64,000 nt of DNA, from NCBI RefSeq assembly GCF_000382425.1, contig NZ_KB908293.1:1-64000 (forward strand), read 5' to 3'. Position 1 is the stretch's first letter. Each line of letters starts with the position of its first letter. This document shows positions 17,506 through 26,545 of the stretch, piece by piece. This DNA comes from Empedobacter brevis NBRC 14943 = ATCC 43319 (GTDB lineage Bacteria > Bacteroidota > Bacteroidia > Flavobacteriales > Weeksellaceae). A program made the translations under genes and the position numbers. The notes under the pieces are model-generated. The model worked only from the letters and a program-made list of their open reading frames with translations, did not search any database and was not told the DNA's origin.

Positions 17506-19470
17506 CTAGCTAAAAATATTCCATTTCAATCCAAGCTGAAATTTAAAATCTCTGTAAGGCACATTAGGGGCTGCAAAATAATCCGGCTGTTTTGTAAACG
17601 ATGCGTTAATGTGTTCTCCTCGGATATAAAAACGCATGTTGCGTACTTTGAAATTAATGAAAATATCCAAAATCGGATAACCGCCAATTTCCTGAACACT
17701 AGTCGGATCCTGTAACGCAAATTCATTAATAACCGGGATATAACGCAAACCGTTGTATTTTGTAAAATACGTGGCATTAATACCAGCCTGCAATTGTGCA
17801 TTTTTATTGAATAGTTCACCTTGCCAGTACAATGTTTCACGAATTAAGAAATCAGGAAGCGGCATATACTGCTCATTTTTCGAAACTTTTTGATATTGAG
17901 CTGTCGACACCAAATTTATTTTTCCAAATCTTAAATGATTTTCTCCTTTAATCTTAACGTAATTTAGGTTATCTGTCAATTGTTTGTATGTTAAATCAGC
18001 ATCTAAATAAACATGATTATCGATATTGTAAATAGCTGCTTCTAACGTTGTATTAACCTTTTCTAAATTTAGTTTCGCGAAAAGTTTTTGGATATTTTCT
18101 GTCTCAAATTTATTCGCATAGTTAAAATCAGCAAAGAAACTTTGGTTGTAAATGGTATTAAGTGACGGAATTTTTGACTGTAACACTGCTCCGGCAGATA
18201 GTGTATAACCAACAATCGGTGTTATATCTAAAACAGCATCTACATTGTAAACACTTTTGTAATTATCGGATTGTAAAAATTCTACATTTCCGTAAAGTTT
18301 TAATTTCTCATTCCAATCAAAATCAACTTTACCAACTACTCCAAAAAGATTTTCCTTAACCTCCTTAGGATTATTTACATCATAAATTACAACCTCATTG
18401 ATATCTTTTGCTGAAGTGACCAATGGCTGATCAGAGAAAATACGCAAATTCTGAAATTTAACACCCGCTTCTATTTTCACACGATCTGTCCACTGGAAAC
18501 CAGCTGTTGTTGTATTCGAAAAATCGGTGGCACTTTTACGATTATTAGTACCGAAACCTGTGATGATGGGACTAGAGTATAAATCTGCGACAGGAGAAGA
18601 ATCCTCGTATCTGAATTTTTGTTTTTCGTACGAAAATTTATTTTTTAATTCGATTGGATTATAAAAAGTAGAATCTTTCTCATTCATCTTCTTTAGAATT
18701 CCATACGATGCATTCAATTCTATTCGACGCGCATCAAATTCCGATTTCGCTGTTTGAGAATTTACTAGAATATTACGTACATTTGTGATTCTACGATCGT
18801 CTTGCAAAATAAAATCGTTGATATCTCTGATTCCCCCATTTTCATTATTCTTCAAATTCTGAGCTGCATAATGCCACCATAATTTAAATCGTTCTGACTT
18901 TGTTTTGTAATTTGAGGAAAATACGAACGTATTATTCTGTGCCTTCTCATGACGGTAGCGTCCTTCGGAAATTAAACCTCGGTAATGAAATGTATAATTG
19001 AATTGTTTGTTGATATTATGTGAGAATGTTGAAGACAAAAAATTACCTTCTTTTACTCCATTTTCATAAATAAATTCGGTATAAGGAGTTTTGACATCAT
19101 AGTATTTGATATCATTTGCCTGGTAATAGTTGTACTTTTTACCGGTTGGCAACATTGAAGAATTAAACGGTGCATCTTGGTATTCTAAATCCACTACAAC
19201 TCCTCCTACATTAGGAAAAAATAATTTACCAAATGCATCTCGTCTTATAAAATTTTGGTTGTAATAATTATTGATGCTTAATGTTGTATCAATAACTTCA
19301 GGCTTACGCCCATTTGTCCAAAATTTATAATCATCTATTTTTGTTTTAAAATAGGTCACCGAATCATTTGTTGTTGATCCTTTTAATGGTTTTAAAATCT
19401 TTATAGAGTCTTCTTGAGCCTGTACCATGACAGCTCCCAATAAAAATAAACCAATGATTGTTTTTTTCAT
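17506..19470 (-). CDS. putative outer-membrane porin (Porin_10 type)
   Basis: 654 residues: signal peptide MKKTIIGLFLLGAVMVQAQ, then alternating amphipathic strands typical of a beta-barrel to a terminal Phe-containing strand (LKWNIFS). It resembles the flavobacterial family annotated as putative porin (PF14121). I start at ATG 19470: the open frame extends to 19575 but that part lies upstream of a well-formed promoter (19490-19519) and inside the susD terminator. It follows susC-susD on the same strand but has its own transcription signals. Confidence 0.85.
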   Translation of the reverse strand: MKKTIIGLFLLGAVMVQAQEDSIKILKPLKGSTTNDSVTYFKTKIDDYKFWTNGRKPEVIDTTLSINNYYNQNFIRRDAFGKLFFPNVGGVVVDLEYQDAPFNSSMLPTGKKYNYYQANDIKYYDVKTPYTEFIYENGVKEGNFLSSTFSHNINKQFNYTFHYRGLISEGRYRHEKAQNNTFVFSSNYKTKSERFKLWWHYAAQNLKNNENGGIRDINDFILQDDRRITNVRNILVNSQTAKSEFDARRIELNASYGILKKMNEKDSTFYNPIELKNKFSYEKQKFRYEDSSPVADLYSSPIITGFGTNNRKSATDFSNTTTAGFQWTDRVKIEAGVKFQNLRIFSDQPLVTSAKDINEVVIYDVNNPKEVKENLFGVVGKVDFDWNEKLKLYGNVEFLQSDNYKSVYNVDAVLDITPIVGYTLSAGAVLQSKIPSLNTIYNQSFFADFNYANKFETENIQKLFAKLNLEKVNTTLEAAIYNIDNHVYLDADLTYKQLTDNLNYVKIKGENHLRFGKINLVSTAQYQKVSKNEQYMPLPDFLIRETLYWQGELFNKNAQLQAGINATYFTKYNGLRYIPVINEFALQDPTSVQEIGGYPILDIFINFKVRNMRFYIRGEHINASFTKQPDYFAAPNVPYRDFKFQLGLKWNIFS

Positions 19471-19489
19471 CCTGTTGAATAAATCCTTA

Positions 19490-19519
19490 CAAAAGTAATC
19501 TAAAATTGAGAGATACAAA
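19490..19519 (-). promoter_or_regulatory. promoter of the porin gene
   Basis: On the minus strand: TTTG, 18 bases, TACTTTTG. The -33 TTTG is built from the T-run of the susD terminator, so terminator and promoter are fused. Leader of about 15 bases to ATG 19470. Confidence 0.7.
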
Positions 19520-19544
19520 AAAACCCACTTATTTCTAAGTGGGC
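19517..19544 (-). terminator. terminator of the susCD operon
   Basis: CCCACTT and AAGTGGG form the stem around ATTTCT; a run of seven T follows on the minus strand. About 20 bases after the susD stop. Its core, CTTATTTCTAAG, also occurs in the cysS terminator at 24178-24208. Confidence 0.8.
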
Positions 19545-19565
19545 AAATGTTATAAAAAAGTGCTT

Positions 19566-20996
19566 CTATTGCCAAAGAGGATGATTAACCATTAATTTAT
19601 TCAATTCCAGTTCTGTCCTTCCAATTGGAAAAACAAAATATTTACTGTCACTTGCTTGATAACAAGTTCCATCTAAACAATTTGTTTTTTTATCTATTGG
19701 CAAATTATTTCGTTTTAAATCAAAGAAGCGATGACCTTCTGCAACAAATTCTTTTTGCATATCAAGAATAATTGCTGTTAAAACATCTCCAGAATAAGGA
19801 TTAGCTCCTCTTTCCACTGCATGAGTATTTAATAAAGTTAATGCTTCTGAAGTTTTTCCGCTTTTCGCTAATGCTTCCATTTTTATATACTTCGCTTCAG
19901 TCATACGAAAAACCTTTACATTTCCTTGATAATTCCCTCCTACACTTCGTGGATATTTAGTTGTCCAGACTCCTTTTGGAACATCTGTGAACGTAACTGA
20001 TGTATTAAACAGAGCTTTTCTAGCATCATTATTATCATATAATTTATACACTCCTTCTCTTACAAGCATACTTCTTTGACCTCCGGTATTTGCATAAAAA
20101 GAAGCTAAATGCGCATTAATTTGAAGACTATACGAAGAAGATTGCTCTATCTCGAAAATTGTTTCATTGTGATTTTCACTAATACTAGCATCAGTGTTTG
20201 TAAAATAATCTTTCAGACCGGTAGAATTAACAAGACTAAAATTAGATGGAGAGCCATTTAATACTTCATCAGCATATTGAACCGCTTTATCATAATCTCC
20301 TGCTTTTCCTCTAGTTAAATAAGCTTTAGCTAATAAAAACTTACCAGCTGTAGGTGATAAAAATATTTTAGAACTTCTTGCAGATGGAGACATTTCCGCT
20401 ACACCTTCTGTGAAATCTTTTATAATTTGATCATATACTTGATCGACAGTTGCTCTAGCATTTATATCATTTGGATTGTATTTTTTTGTTTTAAGAGGAA
20501 TTCCGTACTCCTGAAAATTACCTGATGTAGGATTCGAAGAATACAATTGAACCAAATAAAAATAGGCCAATCCTCTCGCAATTTTAGCTTCACCTTTCAT
20601 ACTCACCACATTAGTGTTACTAGGTACATTATCGTCTAAGATAATAAAGTTTGCGCGTTGGATAACATCATATAAAGCTCTATATTGACCGAAAGAAGTT
20701 TCTGCAAACCAATTAAAATTTGTAATTCCATTATAATATCCTCCACCATAATTGGTAGATTGAAAAACATTATCTGAAATTAAATCCCCGTAAAGGATTA
20801 AAGTTGCTCCAAAATTAGTCCCTGAACCCAATGATGTATACAATGAATTCGTAATTTTTTGCATATCGTCTTCATCTTGTACATAACCATTATAAACATC
20901 TTGAATCTCAGGTTCAAGATCCAAACGATCTTCATTACAAGAAAATCCAACAAAAAGAAGACTTACTAAAGATATTTTAAATATTTTTTTTAACAT
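19566..20996 (-). CDS. SusD/RagB-family nutrient-binding outer-membrane lipoprotein
   Basis: 476 residues: lipoprotein signal with lipobox LLFVGFSC (Cys20), then the TPR-rich SusD fold; recognisable stretches are ARGLAYFYLVQLYS (about 141-154), KFLLAKAYLTRGK and the C-terminal EFVAEGHRFFDLKR (about 415-428). SusD proteins cap the SusC channel on the cell surface and capture glycans or peptides. It starts 13 bases after susC. No glycoside hydrolase or peptidase is adjacent, so the ligand cannot be named. Confidence 0.95.
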   Translation of the reverse strand: MLKKIFKISLVSLLFVGFSCNEDRLDLEPEIQDVYNGYVQDEDDMQKITNSLYTSLGSGTNFGATLILYGDLISDNVFQSTNYGGGYYNGITNFNWFAETSFGQYRALYDVIQRANFIILDDNVPSNTNVVSMKGEAKIARGLAYFYLVQLYSSNPTSGNFQEYGIPLKTKKYNPNDINARATVDQVYDQIIKDFTEGVAEMSPSARSSKIFLSPTAGKFLLAKAYLTRGKAGDYDKAVQYADEVLNGSPSNFSLVNSTGLKDYFTNTDASISENHNETIFEIEQSSSYSLQINAHLASFYANTGGQRSMLVREGVYKLYDNNDARKALFNTSVTFTDVPKGVWTTKYPRSVGGNYQGNVKVFRMTEAKYIKMEALAKSGKTSEALTLLNTHAVERGANPYSGDVLTAIILDMQKEFVAEGHRFFDLKRNNLPIDKKTNCLDGTCYQASDSKYFVFPIGRTELELNKLMVNHPLWQ

Positions 20997-21009
20997 GTTT
21001 TTTTTATTT

Positions 21010-24000
21010 TTAAAAGTCTAAAGAAATTCCCATTGAAATTGATTTCATAATAGGAGAAGTATAATCATAAGCACCTTTTCCTGCTGCCCCACCATAAGCA
21101 TTAGAATTTGATTCAGGATCAAAATCCAGCTTTTTATCAAATGTATATACCCACATATTTATTCCTTTCATATAAACAGTCAAGCCTTCAATTCCACTGT
21201 TCTTTATAAAAGATGGTGATTTAAAAGTATAAGAAACTTTTACTTCTTTTAAACGAATGTGATCACCTTTTCTAACCCACCTAGAAGAAAGACCTTCACT
21301 TCCTGAAGGATTTCCTACAATTTGTTTAGGATTTGATGCATTTCTATTATCAGGTGTCCAAGAATCATACAAAGCAGATGTGATTTGATTTCTACTCATA
21401 ATAGAGCCATCCCCTAAAACAAAATTTTGCCACATATTATTTACATAATAATCAAATTGACCTGTAAAGAATACACTTAAATTAAAGCCTTTGAAATTAA
21501 AATCATTTTTGAAACCTGCTGTATATTTTGGGAAACTCGATTTCCCCATCCATACACTCTTAGCTTGACTTCTATCTGTAGTTGTTTCTGTCTTTGTTCC
21601 GTCAGTCCAATATAATCCCGCTCCAGTTTCAGGATCTACTCCTGCCCAAAGAGGAATATAATATTCCAAAAATTCTTTTCCTTCAGCAAAAGCTTTTAAT
21701 CCATTTCCTCCTCCTCTCAAAATCAAGTTTGGATCTCCGAGTTTAGTTACAGTATTATCATTGTAAGCAAAGTTTCCATACATTCCCCATTTAAATTCTC
21801 CATCTAAAGGTCTTGCATTCACGGTTAGTTCAACTCCCTTATTAGTAAGCTCTCCTACATTAGATTTAAATGTTGATGGATTCCCATTTTCCTGTGCAAT
21901 TGAAGTATCCCATATAGCAGATGTAGTTACTTTGTTATAAACATCAACCGAGAAGTTTAAACGGTCTTTCAGTACCCCAAAATCTAAACCAAAATTCCAT
22001 TGCTTAGAGACTTCCCATTCTAAGTCTTTATTCCCTGCACTTGCTAAAGACATAATAGGAACAGTCTCTCCATAAAAACTATTAGAAAAATAAGGTAAAC
22101 TATTATAAGCTGATGAAGCCTGATCTGCATAAGGGATATTTCCAATTTCACCATAATTAACTCTCAATAGCAATTGCGAGAAAGGTAAACTAGAAAAATC
22201 TTTCAAAATATTCCAGCTTCCACCAACAGACCAAAAAGTTCCACCTCTATTAGATGATCCAAGAGTAGAATTAGAATCATATCTTAACTGACCAGAAACA
22301 GTATATCTACCATCTAGCACATAATTCAAACGAGAGAAATATGATATTTGTGCCCATTTGTAATAACTTTCAGATGATGCATCTCTTGTCGATCCAAAGC
22401 CTAAATAAGGTTTAGGTTTAGACAAATGTCTCACATAAGCATAGGTATTATTCCATTTATGCTCTTGGTACTCCATTCCAGCATAAACCTGCAAATCATG
22501 TCTATTATTAATAATATTTCGATAACTTACAGAATTTTGCCAGTTCCAATCAAATGCTCTTGTATCTGCCGCTTCAACTAAGCCTCCTTTTAATCCTTTA
22601 CCTGGATCAGCTTGTGCTAAACCATCTGCTATTGAAGGATCCCAATATGTTTTTTCATTCATATCTTGATATTGCAATCCAAATAATGTATACAAATAAA
22701 AGTTTTTAACAAACTGTAATTCTGCATTAATAGAAGATAAATAAGTTCTAATATTACCTCTAGCAAAATCTTTATTTAGAATTGCTACTGGATTAAAGTT
22801 ATCAGCTGTACCTCCTAAGCTTTGATTATAACTACCATCTGCATTATAAATTGGGTAAATTGGCAACATTGTAAACTGAGCTCTCCATGGGTTTCTATAT
22901 GCTCCTCCATCATCAATTGACGTTCTTGTCACGTTAGAAAAGTTTCCATTAAATCCCATTTTAAAGATATCACTCATCTTATGATCCAATGATAAATTAA
23001 CGCTCATACGATCAAATTTACTATTTATAGGTAAAGGTTTATTTTGATAATATGAACCACCAACTCTAAATGATGTATTTTCGCTACCTCCAGTTGCTGA
23101 AAAATTATATGTATTAACCGAAGAAAATTTTCTCATCACTCCTCTTCTCCAATCTTCACTTGTTTTTCCATCCCAATTAACATCTCCTGCAAATCTAGCT
23201 ATGGCGTCACTCATGTTAGCAGCATAACCAGGATCAGTATTCATATTAGCTAAAGCTCCCCATTGAATATATTCAGACGAAGTCATAAACTTTTGTTCAT
23301 CAAAAGCAATATCCTGGTATGCCATATCTGATGAAACATTAAATCTTGTCTTTTGATTGTAGCGACCTTTCTTCGTCGTAATCACAATAACCCCATTTGC
23401 TCCTCGAGCTCCATATAATGCTGTAGCAGAAGCATCTTTAAGTACTGAAACATTTTCTATCGCATTAGGATCAATTGAAGCTAAAGGATTCCAAGATTCC
23501 ATCACGGATGCGTTATCCGAACCTTTCCCTACAACTACTCCGTCAATTACATATAGTGGATTTGGCGTCCCTATTAAAGACCCAACCCCGCGAATTGTTA
23601 TAATATTGGCAGAACCTGGGTCTCCTGAATTTGTAGAGAAAACCAATCCTGCTACACGGCCGTTTAATACCTCATCAATAGAAGCTGTTGGTGCTAATTC
23701 AAAATCTTCTTTTTTAATAATATCATACGCTCCAATTTTTTGAGCGGCATCCATTTTAATCCCTCCGACTAAATTTACTGTCCCTAATTCGATATTCTCT
23801 GATGCTTTTGACGTAAATTTAACATCGCCAAGGGTTGTAGAAGTAACTTTTACAATTTTCTCCTCTCCGTTAGAATCAATAATTTTTAATGTATCGCCTA
23901 CTTTTGCATCTACATTGAAGTTTCCATCTCCGTCCGTAAAAACTGAAGTGCCTGTTCGTGTAACAATTACTTCTGCTTCTTCCATTGGAAAACCATTCGA

Positions 24001-24090
24001 GTCTTTTAAGACTCCTTTAACTTGGGCATAGGCTAAACCTCCCATCAAAAACATTGATAGAATGCCCAAAGAAGTAAATCTTCTCCTCAT
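21010..24090 (-). CDS. SusC/RagA-family TonB-linked outer-membrane transporter
   Basis: 1026 residues: signal peptide (about 1-22), a carboxypeptidase-regulatory-like beta-sandwich (about 24-100), a plug domain with the SusC-type segments SIDEVLNGRVAGLVFSTNSG (about 137-156), IRGVGSL and KDASATALYGARGANGVI (about 218-235), and a 22-strand barrel to the C-terminal SISMGISLDF. It imports large ligands using TonB energy together with SusD. Starts with ATG after the cysS terminator; first gene of the susCD operon. No ECF sigma/anti-sigma pair is adjacent. Confidence 0.96.
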   Translation of the reverse strand: MRRRFTSLGILSMFLMGGLAYAQVKGVLKDSNGFPMEEAEVIVTRTGTSVFTDGDGNFNVDAKVGDTLKIIDSNGEEKIVKVTSTTLGDVKFTSKASENIELGTVNLVGGIKMDAAQKIGAYDIIKKEDFELAPTASIDEVLNGRVAGLVFSTNSGDPGSANIITIRGVGSLIGTPNPLYVIDGVVVGKGSDNASVMESWNPLASIDPNAIENVSVLKDASATALYGARGANGVIVITTKKGRYNQKTRFNVSSDMAYQDIAFDEQKFMTSSEYIQWGALANMNTDPGYAANMSDAIARFAGDVNWDGKTSEDWRRGVMRKFSSVNTYNFSATGGSENTSFRVGGSYYQNKPLPINSKFDRMSVNLSLDHKMSDIFKMGFNGNFSNVTRTSIDDGGAYRNPWRAQFTMLPIYPIYNADGSYNQSLGGTADNFNPVAILNKDFARGNIRTYLSSINAELQFVKNFYLYTLFGLQYQDMNEKTYWDPSIADGLAQADPGKGLKGGLVEAADTRAFDWNWQNSVSYRNIINNRHDLQVYAGMEYQEHKWNNTYAYVRHLSKPKPYLGFGSTRDASSESYYKWAQISYFSRLNYVLDGRYTVSGQLRYDSNSTLGSSNRGGTFWSVGGSWNILKDFSSLPFSQLLLRVNYGEIGNIPYADQASSAYNSLPYFSNSFYGETVPIMSLASAGNKDLEWEVSKQWNFGLDFGVLKDRLNFSVDVYNKVTTSAIWDTSIAQENGNPSTFKSNVGELTNKGVELTVNARPLDGEFKWGMYGNFAYNDNTVTKLGDPNLILRGGGNGLKAFAEGKEFLEYYIPLWAGVDPETGAGLYWTDGTKTETTTDRSQAKSVWMGKSSFPKYTAGFKNDFNFKGFNLSVFFTGQFDYYVNNMWQNFVLGDGSIMSRNQITSALYDSWTPDNRNASNPKQIVGNPSGSEGLSSRWVRKGDHIRLKEVKVSYTFKSPSFIKNSGIEGLTVYMKGINMWVYTFDKKLDFDPESNSNAYGGAAGKGAYDYTSPIMKSISMGISLDF

Positions 24091-24177
24091 ATTGTGTTAA
24101 TTTTTAGTGCTAATTATTTCAAATATGAGAAATATCATTCATACATGCAAATATTTTGTTAATTTTTTTTAACAAAA

Positions 24178-24208
24178 ACAAAAAAGCCTCTTATTTCTAA
24201 GAAGCTTA
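24178..24208 (-). terminator. terminator of folE-cysS
   Basis: AAGCCTCTTA pairs with TAAGAAGCTT (one mismatch) around TTTC; T-run on the minus strand. About 30 bases after the cysS stop. Confidence 0.75.
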
Positions 24209-24238
24209 AACATAGTATATTAATACTAAATATATATT

Positions 24239-25711
24239 TTAAAATGTAAATGTTGTTCCTTCAGCTCCATCTTTTAGCTGAATTCCTAAAGCACTTAACT
24301 GGTCTCTGATCTGATCTGATAAAGTCCAGTTTTTATCCACACGAGCCTGGTTACGCATTTCGATCAGCATTTTTACAACACCATCTAATTTATCCGAACT
24401 TTCGTTTACGGCTTCCGTATCTAACCCTAGAACTTCGTGAACAAAACCGTTCATCAATACGTTTAAACGATCCAAATCTTCAGCTGTAATATTCTCGAAA
24501 CTATCTTTGATGGAGTTAATCATCTTAACAGCATCAAACAAATGGGCTATCAATATTGGCGTATTGAAATCATCGTCCATCGCAGCATACAATTTCTTTT
24601 CTAATTCAGCTATATCAACAGTTGACGTTTTCTTTGGTGTTATACTTTCTAATGTTTTCAGTGCTTCTACCAAGCGGTTATACCCTTTTTCTGACGCTAG
24701 CATCGCATCATTCGAAATATCTAAAACACTTCTGTAATGTGCTTGTAAGAAACAAAAACGAACAACACTTGGATGAAAAGCTTTCTCAAAAAAATCATTT
24801 TCACCAGTTACTAACTGCATAGGTAAAATATAATTCCCTGTCGATTTACTCATACGCTGGCCATTCATGGTCAACATATTTGCATGCATCCAGTACTTTA
24901 CAGGTTCGTGTCCATTCGATCCTTTCGCCTGTGCTATCTCACATTCGTGGTGAGGAAATTTAAGGTCCATTCCTCCTCCATGAATATCGAAATAATCTCC
25001 AAGATATTTTGTACTCATCACTGTACATTCTAAGTGCCAACCAGGGAAACCATCTCCCCAAGGCGAAGCCCAACGCATAATATGAGCAGGCGAAGCATTT
25101 TTCCAAAGCGCAAAGTCTACCGGATTTTTCTTCTCTCCTTGTCCGTCTAAATCTCTTGTATTATTGATTAATTCTTCGATGTTACGGTTACTCAGTTCAC
25201 CATAATCAAGCCCTTTTTTATTATAAGCTTCTACATCAAAATAAACCGAACCATTCACTTCATAAGCAAATCCTAAATTGATTAATTTTTCAGCTAATGC
25301 AATTTGCTCTAAAATATGCCCTGTTGCTGTAGGTTCAATTGTTGGAGGAAGTAGATTAAATTTTTCTAAAACTTTATGAAAATCAACTGTGTACTTCTGT
25401 ACAATTTCCATTGGTTCTAGTTTCTCTAATTTTGATTGTTTTACAAAACGATCATTTTCTACATTTCCATCATCAGTCAAATGCCCGGCATCGGTAATGT
25501 TACGAACATAACGGACTTTGTAACCTAAAAATTTCAGGTAGCGATAAATCATATCAAAAGACATAAATGTACGTACATTTCCTAAATGCACATTACTATA
25601 CACCGTAGGCCCACAGACATACATTCCAACATTATCTTGATTGATCGGTTCGAATGTTTCTTTTTGTCCTGTTAAGGAATTATGTACTTTTAATTGATTT
25701 TCTTTTACCAT
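24239..25711 (-). CDS. cysS: cysteinyl-tRNA synthetase
   Basis: Class I synthetase that charges tRNA-Cys. 490 residues: the zinc-binding [17 protein letters not shown] region (about 33-49) holds the first zinc cysteine and the HIGH-type motif (HLGN), the second zinc ligands are in WHLECTVMS and FPHHECEIA (about 222-260), and KMSKS appears as RMSKST (about 279-284), followed by a C-terminal helical domain. ATG start. It lies 18 bases after folE and shares its transcript. Confidence 0.97.
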   Translation of the reverse strand: MVKENQLKVHNSLTGQKETFEPINQDNVGMYVCGPTVYSNVHLGNVRTFMSFDMIYRYLKFLGYKVRYVRNITDAGHLTDDGNVENDRFVKQSKLEKLEPMEIVQKYTVDFHKVLEKFNLLPPTIEPTATGHILEQIALAEKLINLGFAYEVNGSVYFDVEAYNKKGLDYGELSNRNIEELINNTRDLDGQGEKKNPVDFALWKNASPAHIMRWASPWGDGFPGWHLECTVMSTKYLGDYFDIHGGGMDLKFPHHECEIAQAKGSNGHEPVKYWMHANMLTMNGQRMSKSTGNYILPMQLVTGENDFFEKAFHPSVVRFCFLQAHYRSVLDISNDAMLASEKGYNRLVEALKTLESITPKKTSTVDIAELEKKLYAAMDDDFNTPILIAHLFDAVKMINSIKDSFENITAEDLDRLNVLMNGFVHEVLGLDTEAVNESSDKLDGVVKMLIEMRNQARVDKNWTLSDQIRDQLSALGIQLKDGAEGTTFTF

Positions 25712-25729
25712 TTTATAGGATTTATTTGT

Positions 25730-26407
25730 TTAAACATTGAAAGGAGTTTTCATTCCGATGTACGAAATAAACTCTTTTCTTAATTGCTCATTTTCTTTAA
25801 ATGCTCCGCCAAATTCAGCTGTAACTGTACTTGATTCGATGTCTTTGATTCCGCGCGAATTTACACACAAATGTTTCGCATCAATAATACATGCCACATC
25901 ATCCGTACCCAAAGCTTCTTGCATGGCTTTTACAATTTGCATCGTCAAGCGCTCTTGTACTTGCGGTCGTTTTGCATAATATTCTACTATACGGTTCATT
26001 TTAGACAATCCGATGACTCTTCCTTTCGAAATGTACCCTACATGTGCGCGCCCTACAATCGGTAAAAAGTGGTGCTCGCAAGTTGAATAAACCACGATAT
26101 CCTTTTCAACCAACATTTGATTGTAGTTATACTTATTATCAAAAGTAGACATCCCGGGCTTGCGCTCCGGCAATAAACCACCGAAGATTTCTTTTACGAA
26201 CATTTTCGCAACACGCTTCGGCGTTCCTTTCAAACTATCATCTGTTAAATCTAAGCCTAAAGTTTCCATGATATTACGAAAATCCGCTTCTATCTTTTCC
26301 ACTTTTTCTTCAGCAGACAACTCAAATGCATCACCTCTCAAAGGAGTTTCTAAGTTCGCTGACATATGGTCGTCTCCTATTTCGTCATGAAGATGTTTAT
26401 CACACAT
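25730..26407 (-). CDS. folE: GTP cyclohydrolase I
   Basis: Zn enzyme that converts GTP to dihydroneopterin triphosphate, first step of folate and pterin synthesis. 225 residues with the zinc/active-site motif STCEHHFLPIVGRAHVGY (about 119-136; Cys and two His), GRVIGLSKMNRIV and the second zinc Cys in CVNSRGIKD (about 187-195). The first 30 residues are a variable extension. First gene of folE-cysS; a TAAATTTG promoter box lies at 26424-26431. Confidence 0.96.
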   Translation of the reverse strand: MCDKHLHDEIGDDHMSANLETPLRGDAFELSAEEKVEKIEADFRNIMETLGLDLTDDSLKGTPKRVAKMFVKEIFGGLLPERKPGMSTFDNKYNYNQMLVEKDIVVYSTCEHHFLPIVGRAHVGYISKGRVIGLSKMNRIVEYYAKRPQVQERLTMQIVKAMQEALGTDDVACIIDAKHLCVNSRGIKDIESSTVTAEFGGAFKENEQLRKEFISYIGMKTPFNV

Positions 26408-26423
26408 TACATAAAAATTTCTG

Positions 26424-26431
26424 CAAATTTA
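26424..26431 (-). promoter_or_regulatory. -7 box for folE-cysS
   Basis: TAAATTTG on the minus strand (perfect TAnnTTTG) with GTTTT 16 bases upstream. Leader about 10 bases to the folE ATG. Confidence 0.55.
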
Positions 26432-26516
26432 TAAAAGATAGTGTTATAAAACCTTATCAAAACTCAATTATTCGAATTGACATGATTTCTATTATTTATT
26501 GAACCAATGAAAATAT

Positions 26517-26524
26517 TATCTTTG
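26517..26524 (+). promoter_or_regulatory. -7 box for the hut cluster
   Basis: TATCTTTG (perfect TAnnTTTG); the -33 element is weak. It overlaps the codons of an upstream in-frame ATG (26507), so the hutH start must be downstream, at 26546. Confidence 0.5.
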
Positions 26525-26545
26525 ATGTATCACAAATTCGAAAAA

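Noticed and set aside
19471-19575. 35-residue N-terminal extension of the porin
   Set aside because: It covers the susD terminator and the porin promoter and would mask a clear signal peptide.
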